DNA of 64,000 nt from Novosphingobium umbonatum. Its GTDB lineage: Bacteria > Pseudomonadota > Alphaproteobacteria > Sphingomonadales > Sphingomonadaceae. Below the pieces are notes generated by a model that saw only the letters and a program-made list of their open reading frames with translations, did no database searches and was not told where the DNA came from. Of this stretch, positions 1 through 7,910 are shown piece after piece (within the stretch, counting starts at the first letter, position 1; each line of letters starts with the position of its first letter). Location of the stretch: NCBI RefSeq assembly GCF_004005905.1, contig NZ_SACO01000014.1, positions 28,392-92,391 of the forward strand, in the 5' to 3' direction. The position numbers were made by a program, and so were the translations under genes.

Positions 1-570
1 ATGAGCACGCGGATGAGCGGCTCGGAAGAGGCCTTGGCCAATCTGACCCATGAGCGTCTGGGGAACCGCCCCGCCGAACATTGGCTGATCGGTGGCTATG
101 GCATGGGCTTTACCCTGCGCACCGCTCTGGCGGCGCTGGACGCCAAGGCGAAGATCACCGTGGCCGAACTGGTGCCCGAAATCATCCAATGGGCGCGCGG
201 GCCGATGGCGGAAGTGGCGGCGGGTTGTCTGGATGATCCGCGCGTTAACCTGCAACATGGCGATGCCGCTGATGCGATTGCGGCGGGCCATCTCACTTAT
301 GACGCGATCCTGCTGGACGTGGACAATGGGCCGGACGGTTTGGTGCGCCCTGAGAATGACCGCATCTATTCGGAGAAGGGTCTGCGCGCCGCCAAACACG
401 CCCTGCGCCCTGGCGGCGTCTTGGCGATCTGGTCGGCGGGGCCGGACCCCAGCTTTACCCGCCGCCTGACGCGAGTGGGCTTTGCGGTGGAGGAAGTGGG
501 CGTCCGTGCCCGCAGCAATGGCAAGGGGCCGCGCCATGTGATCTGGTTCGCCACCAAACCGGCGACTTAA
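1..570 (+). CDS. Spermidine synthase-like class I SAM methyltransferase fold protein (5' end probably outside window)
   Basis: The 189 visible residues have the nucleotide-binding core of the spermidine synthase/SAM-methyltransferase superfamily: a glycine-rich loop (IGGYGMGF, about residues 30-37), an acidic residue ending strand 2 (VAELVPEII), a DAILLDVDNGPDG segment near residue 101 and an RPGGVLAIWS strand. These proteins are often annotated as spermidine synthase but lack proof of aminopropyl transfer, so the substrate is unknown. Relatives usually have about 25-35 further N-terminal residues, and the frame is open to base 1, so the true start probably lies upstream. It ends at a bidirectional terminator shared with the SulP gene. 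Confidence 0.75.
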   Translation: MSTRMSGSEEALANLTHERLGNRPAEHWLIGGYGMGFTLRTALAALDAKAKITVAELVPEIIQWARGPMAEVAAGCLDDPRVNLQHGDAADAIAAGHLTYDAILLDVDNGPDGLVRPENDRIYSEKGLRAAKHALRPGGVLAIWSAGPDPSFTRRLTRVGFAVEEVGVRARSNGKGPRHVIWFATKPAT

Positions 571-578
571 ATTCCATG

Positions 579-617
579 AAAAAACCCCCGAAGGAGATGG
601 TCCTTCGGGGGTTTTTG
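579..617. terminator. Bidirectional rho-independent terminator
   Basis: A near-perfect stem-loop (ACCCCCGAAGGA / TCCTTCGGGGGT, loop gatgg) is flanked by A and T runs on both sides. It sits between two convergent genes and can terminate both. Confidence 0.9.
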
Positions 618-2135
618 TTAAGCAGGCAAAGGACGGGTCAGATTTTCCGGCCCGCTGATCAGCGTAGGACTACCGGCCCTGCGGCGCTGCTTGATCCACT
701 CGCTCAACATTTCTGCTGTCGTGTGGTCCATGCCATGCACCTCGTGCAGATCCAGATGGACCTTCAGATCATAGGGCACACGCTCCAGCTTCGCGGTCAG
801 GCTGGTCAGCGTCACAAAAGTCGCCGCGCCTTTCAGCGTCACGTGATGCGTGTCCTCATGCTGGCGTTCTTCCACCTTCAGCGCCACGCGCTTGCCATGG
901 GGGATCACCTCGATCAGTGACAGGGCAAGGCCGACCAGCACGCCGGTCAACAGGTCGGTGGAAACGACAAGGATAAAGGTCGCCGCCCAGATCACGGCGG
1001 GTATGGGGCCGTGGGTGTGGAACAGATGGGTGACATGCTTGACGCTGACCAGACGCCAGCCTGTGACGACCAGCACGCCGCCCAGTGCCGCCATCGGCAC
1101 TTCGCGCAAGAGCCAAGGCAGTAGGGCGACAAAGCCCAAAATCCAAACGCCATGCAGGATAGTGGACAGGCGCGTCTTGGCCCCTGCCTGCACATTGGCC
1201 GAGGAGCGCACGATCACGCCGGTCATCGGCAAGGCACCGGCCAGACCGCAGAGCATATTGCCCACGCCCTGCGCCCAGAGTTCCTTGTTGTAATTGGTGC
1301 GCACGCCATCATGCATGCGATCCACCGCAGCAGCCGACAGCAGCGTTTCGGCGCTGGCGATAAAGGCCACGGCGATAGCGGCGGTGATGATGGCAGGATT
1401 GCCCAAAGGACCAAAGAATCCCGCATCGGGAACGCCAAAGGCGGCAACCAGGGATTCAGGCACGGTGATGCGCGCCACTTGCAGGCCCGCGAAAGAGGCC
1501 ACGACCGTCGCCGCAGTGACGCCCAGCAAGGCGCCGGGCACCAAAGCCAGCTTGGCCGGACGCAGTTTTTCCCAAGCCAGCATCACGCCAATGGTGATGA
1601 GGCCCAGCATCAGCGCCAGTTCATCCGCTTTCCAGTCGGTGGCCGACAGGCCCAGCACGCGGGCAGGCATGGCCGAAAGATTGGCAAGACCGTTGGACAA
1701 AGGCTTGGCATCGAACAAGATGTGGAACTGGCCCAGCACGATCAGCGCGCCAATGCCGGCCAGCATGCCATGCACCACGGCAGGGCTGATCGAGCGGAAC
1801 AGCGCGCCCAGACGCAGCATGCCCGCCACCAACTGGATGGCGCCGGCCAGCACTAGCATTGGCCCCAAGGCCGACATGCCATAATCGCGCACAAATTCGA
1901 ACACGATCACCGCAAGGCCAGCAGCAGGGCCGGAGACTTGCAGCGGGGAACCGGCAAAAATACCGACGACCATGCCGCCGATCAGGCCGGTGATCAGCCC
2001 TTTTTCAGGCGGCACACCCGACGCGATGGCGATGCCCATGCAAAGCGGCATCGCCACCAGAAACACCACGATGGAGGCTGTCAAATCATTGATGAGATGC
2101 GAAAACATCCCTGTCTTTTGTGTATTCTGTGTCAT
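618..2135 (-). CDS. SulP-family anion (probable bicarbonate) transporter with STAS domain
   Basis: A 505-residue inner-membrane protein. An N-terminal SulP transport domain with about 10-12 hydrophobic segments spans roughly residues 10-410; the SulP pattern around PxxxGLxTGLIGG near residue 43 and the SGPAAGLAV loop are visible. A C-terminal cytoplasmic STAS-like domain covers about residues 430-500. SulP proteins move sulfate, bicarbonate or dicarboxylates. Its ATG overlaps the stop of the upstream carbonic anhydrase gene by 4 nt, so the two are translationally coupled, which argues for bicarbonate as substrate. No sulfate-assimilation genes are near. The substrate is inferred from context. 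Confidence 0.88.
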   Translation of the reverse strand: MTQNTQKTGMFSHLINDLTASIVVFLVAMPLCMGIAIASGVPPEKGLITGLIGGMVVGIFAGSPLQVSGPAAGLAVIVFEFVRDYGMSALGPMLVLAGAIQLVAGMLRLGALFRSISPAVVHGMLAGIGALIVLGQFHILFDAKPLSNGLANLSAMPARVLGLSATDWKADELALMLGLITIGVMLAWEKLRPAKLALVPGALLGVTAATVVASFAGLQVARITVPESLVAAFGVPDAGFFGPLGNPAIITAAIAVAFIASAETLLSAAAVDRMHDGVRTNYNKELWAQGVGNMLCGLAGALPMTGVIVRSSANVQAGAKTRLSTILHGVWILGFVALLPWLLREVPMAALGGVLVVTGWRLVSVKHVTHLFHTHGPIPAVIWAATFILVVSTDLLTGVLVGLALSLIEVIPHGKRVALKVEERQHEDTHHVTLKGAATFVTLTSLTAKLERVPYDLKVHLDLHEVHGMDHTTAEMLSEWIKQRRRAGSPTLISGPENLTRPLPA

Positions 2136-2824
2136 TCTGCTGCCTCTGCTTGGGGCTCATCCGCGATCCGCTGAAACGCAGGCAAGGCGACGGGCAGGGG
2201 GGCATCTTCGCGCAGCGGCACGAAATGGCCGGTGTCGCCATCCAGCGCCAAGACTTGGCCAGCGTGAATGTCGACAAACCAGCCATGCAGCGCCATCTGG
2301 CCCTTGGCAATGGCGGCGGCCACCGATGGGTGGGTGCGCAGATGGGCAATCTGGGCGATGATATTTTCCAGCGTCACGGCGCGCACGCGCTCGCCTTCTT
2401 TCAGATGGCCTTTGCAGGTGGAAACAATATGTTCCGCTGCCGCGCCATGCTCCAGCCAAGCCTTCACATTGGGCATGCGTTCCAGACCAACAGGGTGAGA
2501 CAGGGCCTTCATCGCGCCGCAATCGGAATGGCCACAGACGATGATGTCATGCACGCCCAGCACGGCCACAGCATATTCCACCGTCGCGGAAACGCCGCCC
2601 AATTGTGCGCCATAGCTGGGCACCATATTGCCCGCATTGCGGCAGACGAAAAGTTCACCCGGCTTTGCCTGCAGGATATGTTCCGGCACGATGCGCGAGT
2701 CGGCGCAAGAAATCATCAGCGCCTTGGGCGACTGGCCCTCGCTGGACAATTTGGCGAAAAGTTCGCCGCTGGCGGGAAAAACAGTCTTTTCAAAGCTGAA
2801 AACGCGGCCAAGCAATTCGTTCAT
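2132..2824 (-). CDS. Beta-class carbonic anhydrase
   Basis: Interconverts CO2 and bicarbonate in the cytoplasm. The zinc ligands are visible as C40 in the CADSR motif, H99 and C102 in CGHSDCG; the Asp42-Arg44 dyad is present. Length (230 aa) is normal for the family. The ATG at 2824 is chosen over the in-frame GTG at 2833 because an AGAGGTGAG ribosome-binding site precedes it and would be coding in the longer form. It is the first gene of a two-gene operon with the SulP transporter (4-nt ATGA overlap), a pairing that suggests bicarbonate supply for carboxylases or pH control. Confidence 0.93.
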   Translation of the reverse strand: MNELLGRVFSFEKTVFPASGELFAKLSSEGQSPKALMISCADSRIVPEHILQAKPGELFVCRNAGNMVPSYGAQLGGVSATVEYAVAVLGVHDIIVCGHSDCGAMKALSHPVGLERMPNVKAWLEHGAAAEHIVSTCKGHLKEGERVRAVTLENIIAQIAHLRTHPSVAAAIAKGQMALHGWFVDIHAGQVLALDGDTGHFVPLREDAPLPVALPAFQRIADEPQAEAAE

Positions 2825-2942
2825 GGGTCTCACCTCTGCGAGATAGGTCTCGCCACATGGGTGGCGGCTATGGTGAGAGAATATGTCCGGCAGCTTTCCT
2901 GATCCGCGCTGCTTTGTAATAAAATGTTGCTACGGGAACCGT

Positions 2943-4298
2943 TCAGCCCGTTTTGGCGGGCAGGGCGATGATCGGTAGCCGGATTGTCGCGCAAAGCCCG
3001 CCCTCGGGCCGGTTGGACAGGTCCAGAATACCCCCTTCGGCCCGGATCGCGCGGTCTACAATGGCTAGCCCCAATCCCATGCCCGCGGTGTCCCGTTTGC
3101 GCGCGGCATCCAAACGGATGAAGGGCTGCAGCACCTTTCCAAGGCTTTCCTCGGGGATGCCCGGGCCGCTGTCTTCAACGCGAATGACCACCTCACGCGG
3201 GCTGCTGGTGATGATGACCTGCACATCGCCCGCATAATGCAGGGCATTTTCCACCAGATTGGACAAGGCGCGGCGCAGGGACAGCGAACGCGCCACAATC
3301 GGCATGGTGTTCGGCCCGCGATATTCGGCGGCGAATCCGCGATCCTCGGCGCTTTCGACCAAGGTTTGGGCCATGATGGCAACGTCCACCCTTTCCTTGG
3401 CTGCATCAGCCGCATCGGCGTCGACAAAGCTTTGGAGCGAGGTGAACAGGTCGCGCATTTCGGAAATATCGGCGTCCAGCGCGATGCGGTCCTCCTCCTC
3501 CATCTCTAGCGCGTCCAGTCGCAATTGCATGCGGGCCAAGGGGGTGCGCAGATCATGCCCGATGGCCAGCACCGTCTGGGTGTTGGCGTCCAGCAAATCG
3601 TCGATGCGGCGCTGCATGGCGTTGAAGGCGCGGATCAGCGCCTGCACTTCAACAGGGCCTGTTTCTTCCAACGGGCGGGCATGGGGTGTGCCCACATGGC
3701 GGCTTGCCCGCACCAGTTTGCGCAAAGGGCGCAAGGAGGCGAACACCAGCAACCACGCCAGCGGGGCCAGCGCAGCCGTGGGCAGCAACATGCGCAAAAC
3801 ATGGCCAGCTTTGAGCGGCCAGGTGTCCTGCGTATGGCTGCTGAAGGTCACCACCGACCCATCGGCCAGCACCAAAGTGCCAACCAACCCATGCGACAGG
3901 CGGATCGGGGCCAGATGCAATTGCAACCCGTTGCGGGCCAGCGACGGCTGATACTGCACCAACTGCCTTTGCAGTCCGGCCAGATCGAGCGATGCGACCG
4001 GCCTTTCATCATGCGGAGCCCAGCGCAAAGACAGGGCAGGGCTGGTCATTTCCTGCGCCAGCCTTGCGCGATCCTGTGGCGCCTCGGCCTCCAGCAGCTT
4101 GATCGCTGTCGTCAGGCTTTCGGCAAGGCGTGCGGCCTGTTCCTCCTGCAGCGCGAAATCATTGGCGCGCTGGAACAGCAGGGCGTTGGCGCCAAAGTCC
4201 AGCAACATGACCACCGCCAAAATAGCCAGCACACGAGCGGGCAGACCCCAGCGGCGCATCCATGGCAGGGGGGGCAGCTTGATGGCTGGCAAGGTCAA
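2943..4298 (-). CDS. Two-component sensor histidine kinase (EnvZ/CusS-like)
   Basis: A 451-residue membrane kinase. It has two hydrophobic segments (about residues 18-38 and 160-185) bracketing a periplasmic sensor of about 120 residues, then a HAMP-like linker. The HisKA helix has phospho-acceptor H248 in GHDLRTPLA, and the HATPase_c domain shows N (LVENALHYAG), G1 (VEDSGPGIP) and G2 (GMGLGLAIV) boxes. The start is a TTG at 4298 overlapping the TGA of the response regulator (TTGA), so kinase synthesis is coupled to the regulator. The signal is unknown; no metal or porin gene is adjacent. Confidence 0.92.
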   Translation of the reverse strand: MTLPAIKLPPLPWMRRWGLPARVLAILAVVMLLDFGANALLFQRANDFALQEEQAARLAESLTTAIKLLEAEAPQDRARLAQEMTSPALSLRWAPHDERPVASLDLAGLQRQLVQYQPSLARNGLQLHLAPIRLSHGLVGTLVLADGSVVTFSSHTQDTWPLKAGHVLRMLLPTAALAPLAWLLVFASLRPLRKLVRASRHVGTPHARPLEETGPVEVQALIRAFNAMQRRIDDLLDANTQTVLAIGHDLRTPLARMQLRLDALEMEEEDRIALDADISEMRDLFTSLQSFVDADAADAAKERVDVAIMAQTLVESAEDRGFAAEYRGPNTMPIVARSLSLRRALSNLVENALHYAGDVQVIITSSPREVVIRVEDSGPGIPEESLGKVLQPFIRLDAARKRDTAGMGLGLAIVDRAIRAEGGILDLSNRPEGGLCATIRLPIIALPAKTG

Positions 4299-5002
4299 AG
4301 TTTGCTGACCTCGGCGGTGAACATATAACCGATGCCGCGCACGGTGGCGATGGGCGACTGGCCACTGTCGCCCGACAGCTTGCGGCGCAAACGGCTGACC
4401 AGCACGTCGATGCTGCGATCCGAACTGTCGGACAGGCGGGTGCGCGACAGTTCGATCAGGCGCTGGCGCCCGATTACACGTTGTGCATGGTCGATAAAGG
4501 TGGAGAGCAGATCGAATTCCGCGCCGGTCAGGTCCACCAACGTGCCTTCGGGGCTGCGCAATTCATGGCGGGTTAGCGAGAGGGTCCAGCCATCAAAGGT
4601 GACATCGCGGCGGGTGGAGGGCTTTTCGCTCTCCCCGCCGCCACGGCGCAGCACCGCGCCGATACGCGCCACCAGTTCGCGCGCGCTGAAAGGTTTGGGC
4701 AGATAATCGTCCGCCCCCAATTCCAGCCCCAGCACGCGGTCTTCCTCGCTGCCACGGGCGGAGACGAAGATGATCGGCGTATCGCCTTCACGGCGCAGGC
4801 GGCGGAACAACTCTATGCCCGACGTGCCGGGCAGCATGATGTCCAGCACGATCAGATCAGCCGGTGCATTTTCCAGCAGCACCCACATTTCCGCGCCGGT
4901 ACTGGCGGTGCGCACTTCATAGCCATTGGCACGCAGCGCCCGCGCCGTCAGCAGGCGGAGCGCGGGATCATCTTCAACCAGCAGGATCGATTTTGCAGAC
5001 AT
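4295..5002 (-). CDS. OmpR/PhoB-family DNA-binding response regulator
   Basis: Receiver domain about residues 1-115, with an acidic pocket (VEDD), phospho-acceptor D54 in LDIMLPG, and the switch K in PKPFS. It is followed by a winged-helix Trans_reg_C domain (about residues 135-230; RSIDVLVSRLRRKL and VRGIGYMF are diagnostic). Start chosen at the ATG at 5002, which gives a normal 235-aa protein beginning MSAKSILLVEDD; an ORF open to 5095 adds a non-homologous leader. No good Shine-Dalgarno is seen. First gene of an operon with the histidine kinase. Confidence 0.93.
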   Translation of the reverse strand: MSAKSILLVEDDPALRLLTARALRANGYEVRTASTGAEMWVLLENAPADLIVLDIMLPGTSGIELFRRLRREGDTPIIFVSARGSEEDRVLGLELGADDYLPKPFSARELVARIGAVLRRGGGESEKPSTRRDVTFDGWTLSLTRHELRSPEGTLVDLTGAEFDLLSTFIDHAQRVIGRQRLIELSRTRLSDSSDRSIDVLVSRLRRKLSGDSGQSPIATVRGIGYMFTAEVSKL

Positions 5003-5416
5003 TGTTAAACCAGTTTGCTGCCGGCCGGATCGGCGGACTTGAGCGAAGAAAATGTGCCCCGCGCCAGACATAGAACGTCCGGCACGGGGCATCAAGTTTG
5101 CCCGACGGCCACGGGATCGGGGGAGCCATCAGGCGCACCAGACATCACGCGCTGCGTATGGAGGGGGTAAGGGCGCGCGATGCATGGCGAGCTGCGGATA
5201 TGGCCCGCAGCCTGTGTCGAATAGCAGGCACGTCACCCATCGGGCATGAATTGGATCGGGGGTCGGGAATGGATCATGGCGATAGGCTCTGCGTTGCTAT
5301 GCCATTCTATGTAACCGCCTGTGTTTTCGCTTTACCTTCCGCTCTGTAAAGAAGTGTTGCTGGTGCACAAAGAGCCTGATCCGATGGGGGCAGACCAGAC
5401 TCCTTGTGCCTGGGGA
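5003..5416. other. Intergenic region without a convincing gene
   Basis: About 414 bp between the divergently placed response-regulator start and the 3' end of the RTX gene. Short open frames on the + strand (5052-5249, 5098-5349, 5321-5527) have no recognisable domain or good ribosome-binding site and are probably chance. It should hold the two-component operon promoter. A weak inverted repeat (TGCCCCG/CGGGGCA, about 5052-5090) is visible; I see no strong terminator for the RTX gene. Confidence 0.5.
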
Positions 5417-7375
5417 TCAGAGATAGAAATCGCTTTTGGTCATGGTGTAACTGCCCAGCAGTTCGATGGTGAGGTCGGCAACCCCGTCGCCATTGACGTC
5501 GGCATAGATGTAGGTGTTGCCGCCTGATTGCACGTAACGCAGTTCGCCCGCCGTGTTGGTGAAGGCCGAGGTGCCAATGAAGGTAAAGGCATCATCGGCC
5601 GTTGTCTTGGTGTTGGCGTCGATGACGCTCAGCGAAATGGCGTCTGTGCCATGGGTGAAATCGGTGATGATGTCGGTTGAACCCAGATCGGTGGTGCGGA
5701 ACAGGAACTGGTCCTTGCCATCGCCGCCGGTCAGGATGTCCGCACCCGCGCCGCCCTCCAGACGGTCATCGCCCGCGCCTCCATACAGGGTGTCATTGCC
5801 TTCGGCGCCATAGAGAATGTCATTGCCGGCATCGCCATAGATGATGTCATTGCCTGCATTGCCATAAAGGATGTCGGCGCCATTGCCTCCGTAAATTGTG
5901 TCATTGCCGCTGCCGCCAACGATGGCGTCGGCGCCGTCCATGCCGTAAATAGTTTCGTCGCCGGAAGAGCCGTTGATACGGTTGTCCTGATCATTGCCGT
6001 ATACGGTCAGATTGCCGGTGCCCAGCGTGAGGGTTTCGACATTTTCCGCCAACGTATAATTGGCATAGGCGACCACACTGTCGGTTCCGCCATCGCTGGC
6101 TTCGATGACTGTCGTGGTGGAGGAATAGATATAGTAGGTGTCGTTGCCGTCGCCGCCCATCAAATAATTATGGCCAGCGGCTGTATCATACAATTTGTCA
6201 GAACCGGCCGCGCCGTAGACATAGGTGTAGCCGGTTGATGTTGCGCTCAGGCTGTCGTTGGCATCGGTGCCGACAGCCGAGGAATAGCCGGTCGTGGCGG
6301 TAACCGAACTGGTCGTGCCGAAAGAGGCGTAAAGCGCTGCCTCGGTCAAGCTGTTCAGCTGTGTGGATACCAGATCATGGGTTGCAGCCCAATCCAGAAT
6401 GTAGCTGCCCCAGGAACCGGTGTTGATTGCCAATTTCACATTGTCGCCCGACGCCACGGCGGAAAGCGTGCTGGAATCCGTGAGATAGGTGGTCGCAATA
6501 TTATCGCTGAAGGTAAGCGCGCTGGACGCCGTCAGCATGTAAATCCAGGATTTCTGGTCAGCATATCCAACCACGATATTGTCGGATACCGTTCCGCTTG
6601 CCACGCCTCCGGCGGTGATGCCCTGATACAGTGTGCCCAGCATCACATTGTCGGCAATGGTCACATTTTGATAGGACAGACCACCGACCTCGTCGCGCAT
6701 GAAAATGCCCTGGACGGCTGCCCCGTCGCCCCGGACGAACAGATTGTCGGTAATGGTGATGTTGGATGCGGCGGTGGTGGTGTTTGTGGTCCAGAACTGG
6801 ATACAGTCGCCATGATCACCCGATGCGGGGTAAAAATCGGTGAAGTAATTGGAGGAAATTACAATATTGGAATTTCCGCCACCACGAATGCCGTCCATAC
6901 GAATATCGTGAAAACTATTATTGGAAACCGTGATGCCGTCGCAATCCAGCAGGTTAAGTCCAGAATAGAGGTTGTAGAATTCACAGTTGGTTACGCTGAC
7001 GCCGGAGCTGTTGCGAATAAGAAGTATTTGAGATTCTTCGCCTGAACCCACATTGTCCGGCCCGTGCAATGTAACATTGTCGATGGCGATATCGGAGCAG
7101 TTGGTGATCGTGAAGTTCCAATAGGTCCCCGCATCTTCTTCGTAAAAGTCGAGATTGGAGAAGGTGATGCCACTGCTGTTCTTGACGGACAGGTCGGTCA
7201 AAACGGCAGGGTTGCTGGCATCTGCCGAAGTTATGGTGACATTACCATCAATGTTTATGTTGCTGATCACTAATCCTGAATAATCGCCAGATGCCAGAGC
7301 AATGATGTCGCCATCAACTGCGGAGCTTAGGGCCTTTTCGAGTTGGGCAGTGGTGCTGACATTGAAGGTGGTCAT
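5417..7375 (-). CDS. Secreted right-handed beta-helix protein with RTX calcium-binding repeats
   Basis: 652 residues with no Sec signal peptide. Residues about 35-330 are Asn/Ser/Thr/Ile-rich with regular short beta-strand repeats typical of a parallel beta-helix (pectate lyase/alginate epimerase fold). Residues about 477-555 carry tandem GGxGxDxUx nonapeptides (GGSGNDTIY, GNAGNDIIY, GGAGDDRLE), which bind Ca2+. The C-terminal 70 residues resemble the serralysin-type type I secretion region and end DFYL. Probable role is polysaccharide binding, lyase or C5-epimerase activity, but I cannot see the mannuronan epimerase catalytic motif, so activity is open. An AAGGAAA ribosome-binding site precedes the ATG. 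Base composition is visibly less GC-rich than the neighbours. No type I secretion genes lie nearby. Confidence 0.85.
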   Translation of the reverse strand: MTTFNVSTTAQLEKALSSAVDGDIIALASGDYSGLVISNINIDGNVTITSADASNPAVLTDLSVKNSSGITFSNLDFYEEDAGTYWNFTITNCSDIAIDNVTLHGPDNVGSGEESQILLIRNSSGVSVTNCEFYNLYSGLNLLDCDGITVSNNSFHDIRMDGIRGGGNSNIVISSNYFTDFYPASGDHGDCIQFWTTNTTTAASNITITDNLFVRGDGAAVQGIFMRDEVGGLSYQNVTIADNVMLGTLYQGITAGGVASGTVSDNIVVGYADQKSWIYMLTASSALTFSDNIATTYLTDSSTLSAVASGDNVKLAINTGSWGSYILDWAATHDLVSTQLNSLTEAALYASFGTTSSVTATTGYSSAVGTDANDSLSATSTGYTYVYGAAGSDKLYDTAAGHNYLMGGDGNDTYYIYSSTTTVIEASDGGTDSVVAYANYTLAENVETLTLGTGNLTVYGNDQDNRINGSSGDETIYGMDGADAIVGGSGNDTIYGGNGADILYGNAGNDIIYGDAGNDILYGAEGNDTLYGGAGDDRLEGGAGADILTGGDGKDQFLFRTTDLGSTDIITDFTHGTDAISLSVIDANTKTTADDAFTFIGTSAFTNTAGELRYVQSGGNTYIYADVNGDGVADLTIELLGSYTMTKSDFYL

Positions 7376-7910
7376 AAGATTTTCCTTTGGTCAGAGCCTA
7401 CGGAAATCATGGGAGTTGGTAAGACTTTCGCGGTCCCGCAAACCATATTTCTGGCTGCTTGGTGTGAGGTCTTGCTCAATTCTCTAGTAGGGATGCTGAC
7501 TTCTAATGAGCGGATTTACAAAGGAAAAATCAGTCCTTCGCTTTGATTTCTCGCAATTTTTTGGCGACAGCCATTTTTCACCCCGTTTCACGAATATCGT
7601 CAAAAACACCATGGGTGACCCAAAATGCCGGGATATTTCAGTCTAGAAGGCTGTCAGCGTTGTCAGACGCGCGCTCAGGCGCATCTTTGTTGAAACACGG
7701 GCATGAAATTTCGTCACTTTTGCGCATTGCCGATCCCAGCGAGTTTCTTGAATCCATTCGGCTATGCCACTGACATTTTTATACTTTATGTCAACACTTT
7801 GTATGAGGCTGGGGGATTTGCCCAATTTTGTATCAGCACCAATTTGCCGCGCATGTGACCGAGTCAGGGGGTGATTCGCCCCTTGGCTATGACCTGCACT
7901 GCGAGCGCTT
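7376..7910. other. Long AT-richer gene-free region upstream of the RTX gene
   Basis: 535 bp with no supportable gene; the open frame at 7543-7773 (+) has no recognisable features. The stretch is markedly poorer in GC than the surroundings. It contains an inverted repeat and must contain the RTX promoter region. Confidence 0.5.
7771..7793. promoter_or_regulatory. Inverted repeat TGACAT-N11-ATGTCA, possible operator
   Basis: Perfect 6-bp arms (7771-7776 and 7788-7793) around an AT-only-like centre (tttttatactt). It lies about 395 bp upstream of the RTX start and about 120 bp beyond the end of the nucleoside hydrolase gene. A TTGACA hexamer overlaps it on the minus strand. Role uncertain. Confidence 0.3.

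Noticed and set aside
5098..5349. Open frame of 83 codons on the + strand
   Set aside because: No ribosome-binding site, no recognisable domain, codon use unlike neighbours; in the promoter region of a divergent gene.
7543..7773. Open frame of 76 codons upstream of the RTX gene
   Set aside because: No start signal or protein-like pattern; likely chance in a gene-free stretch.
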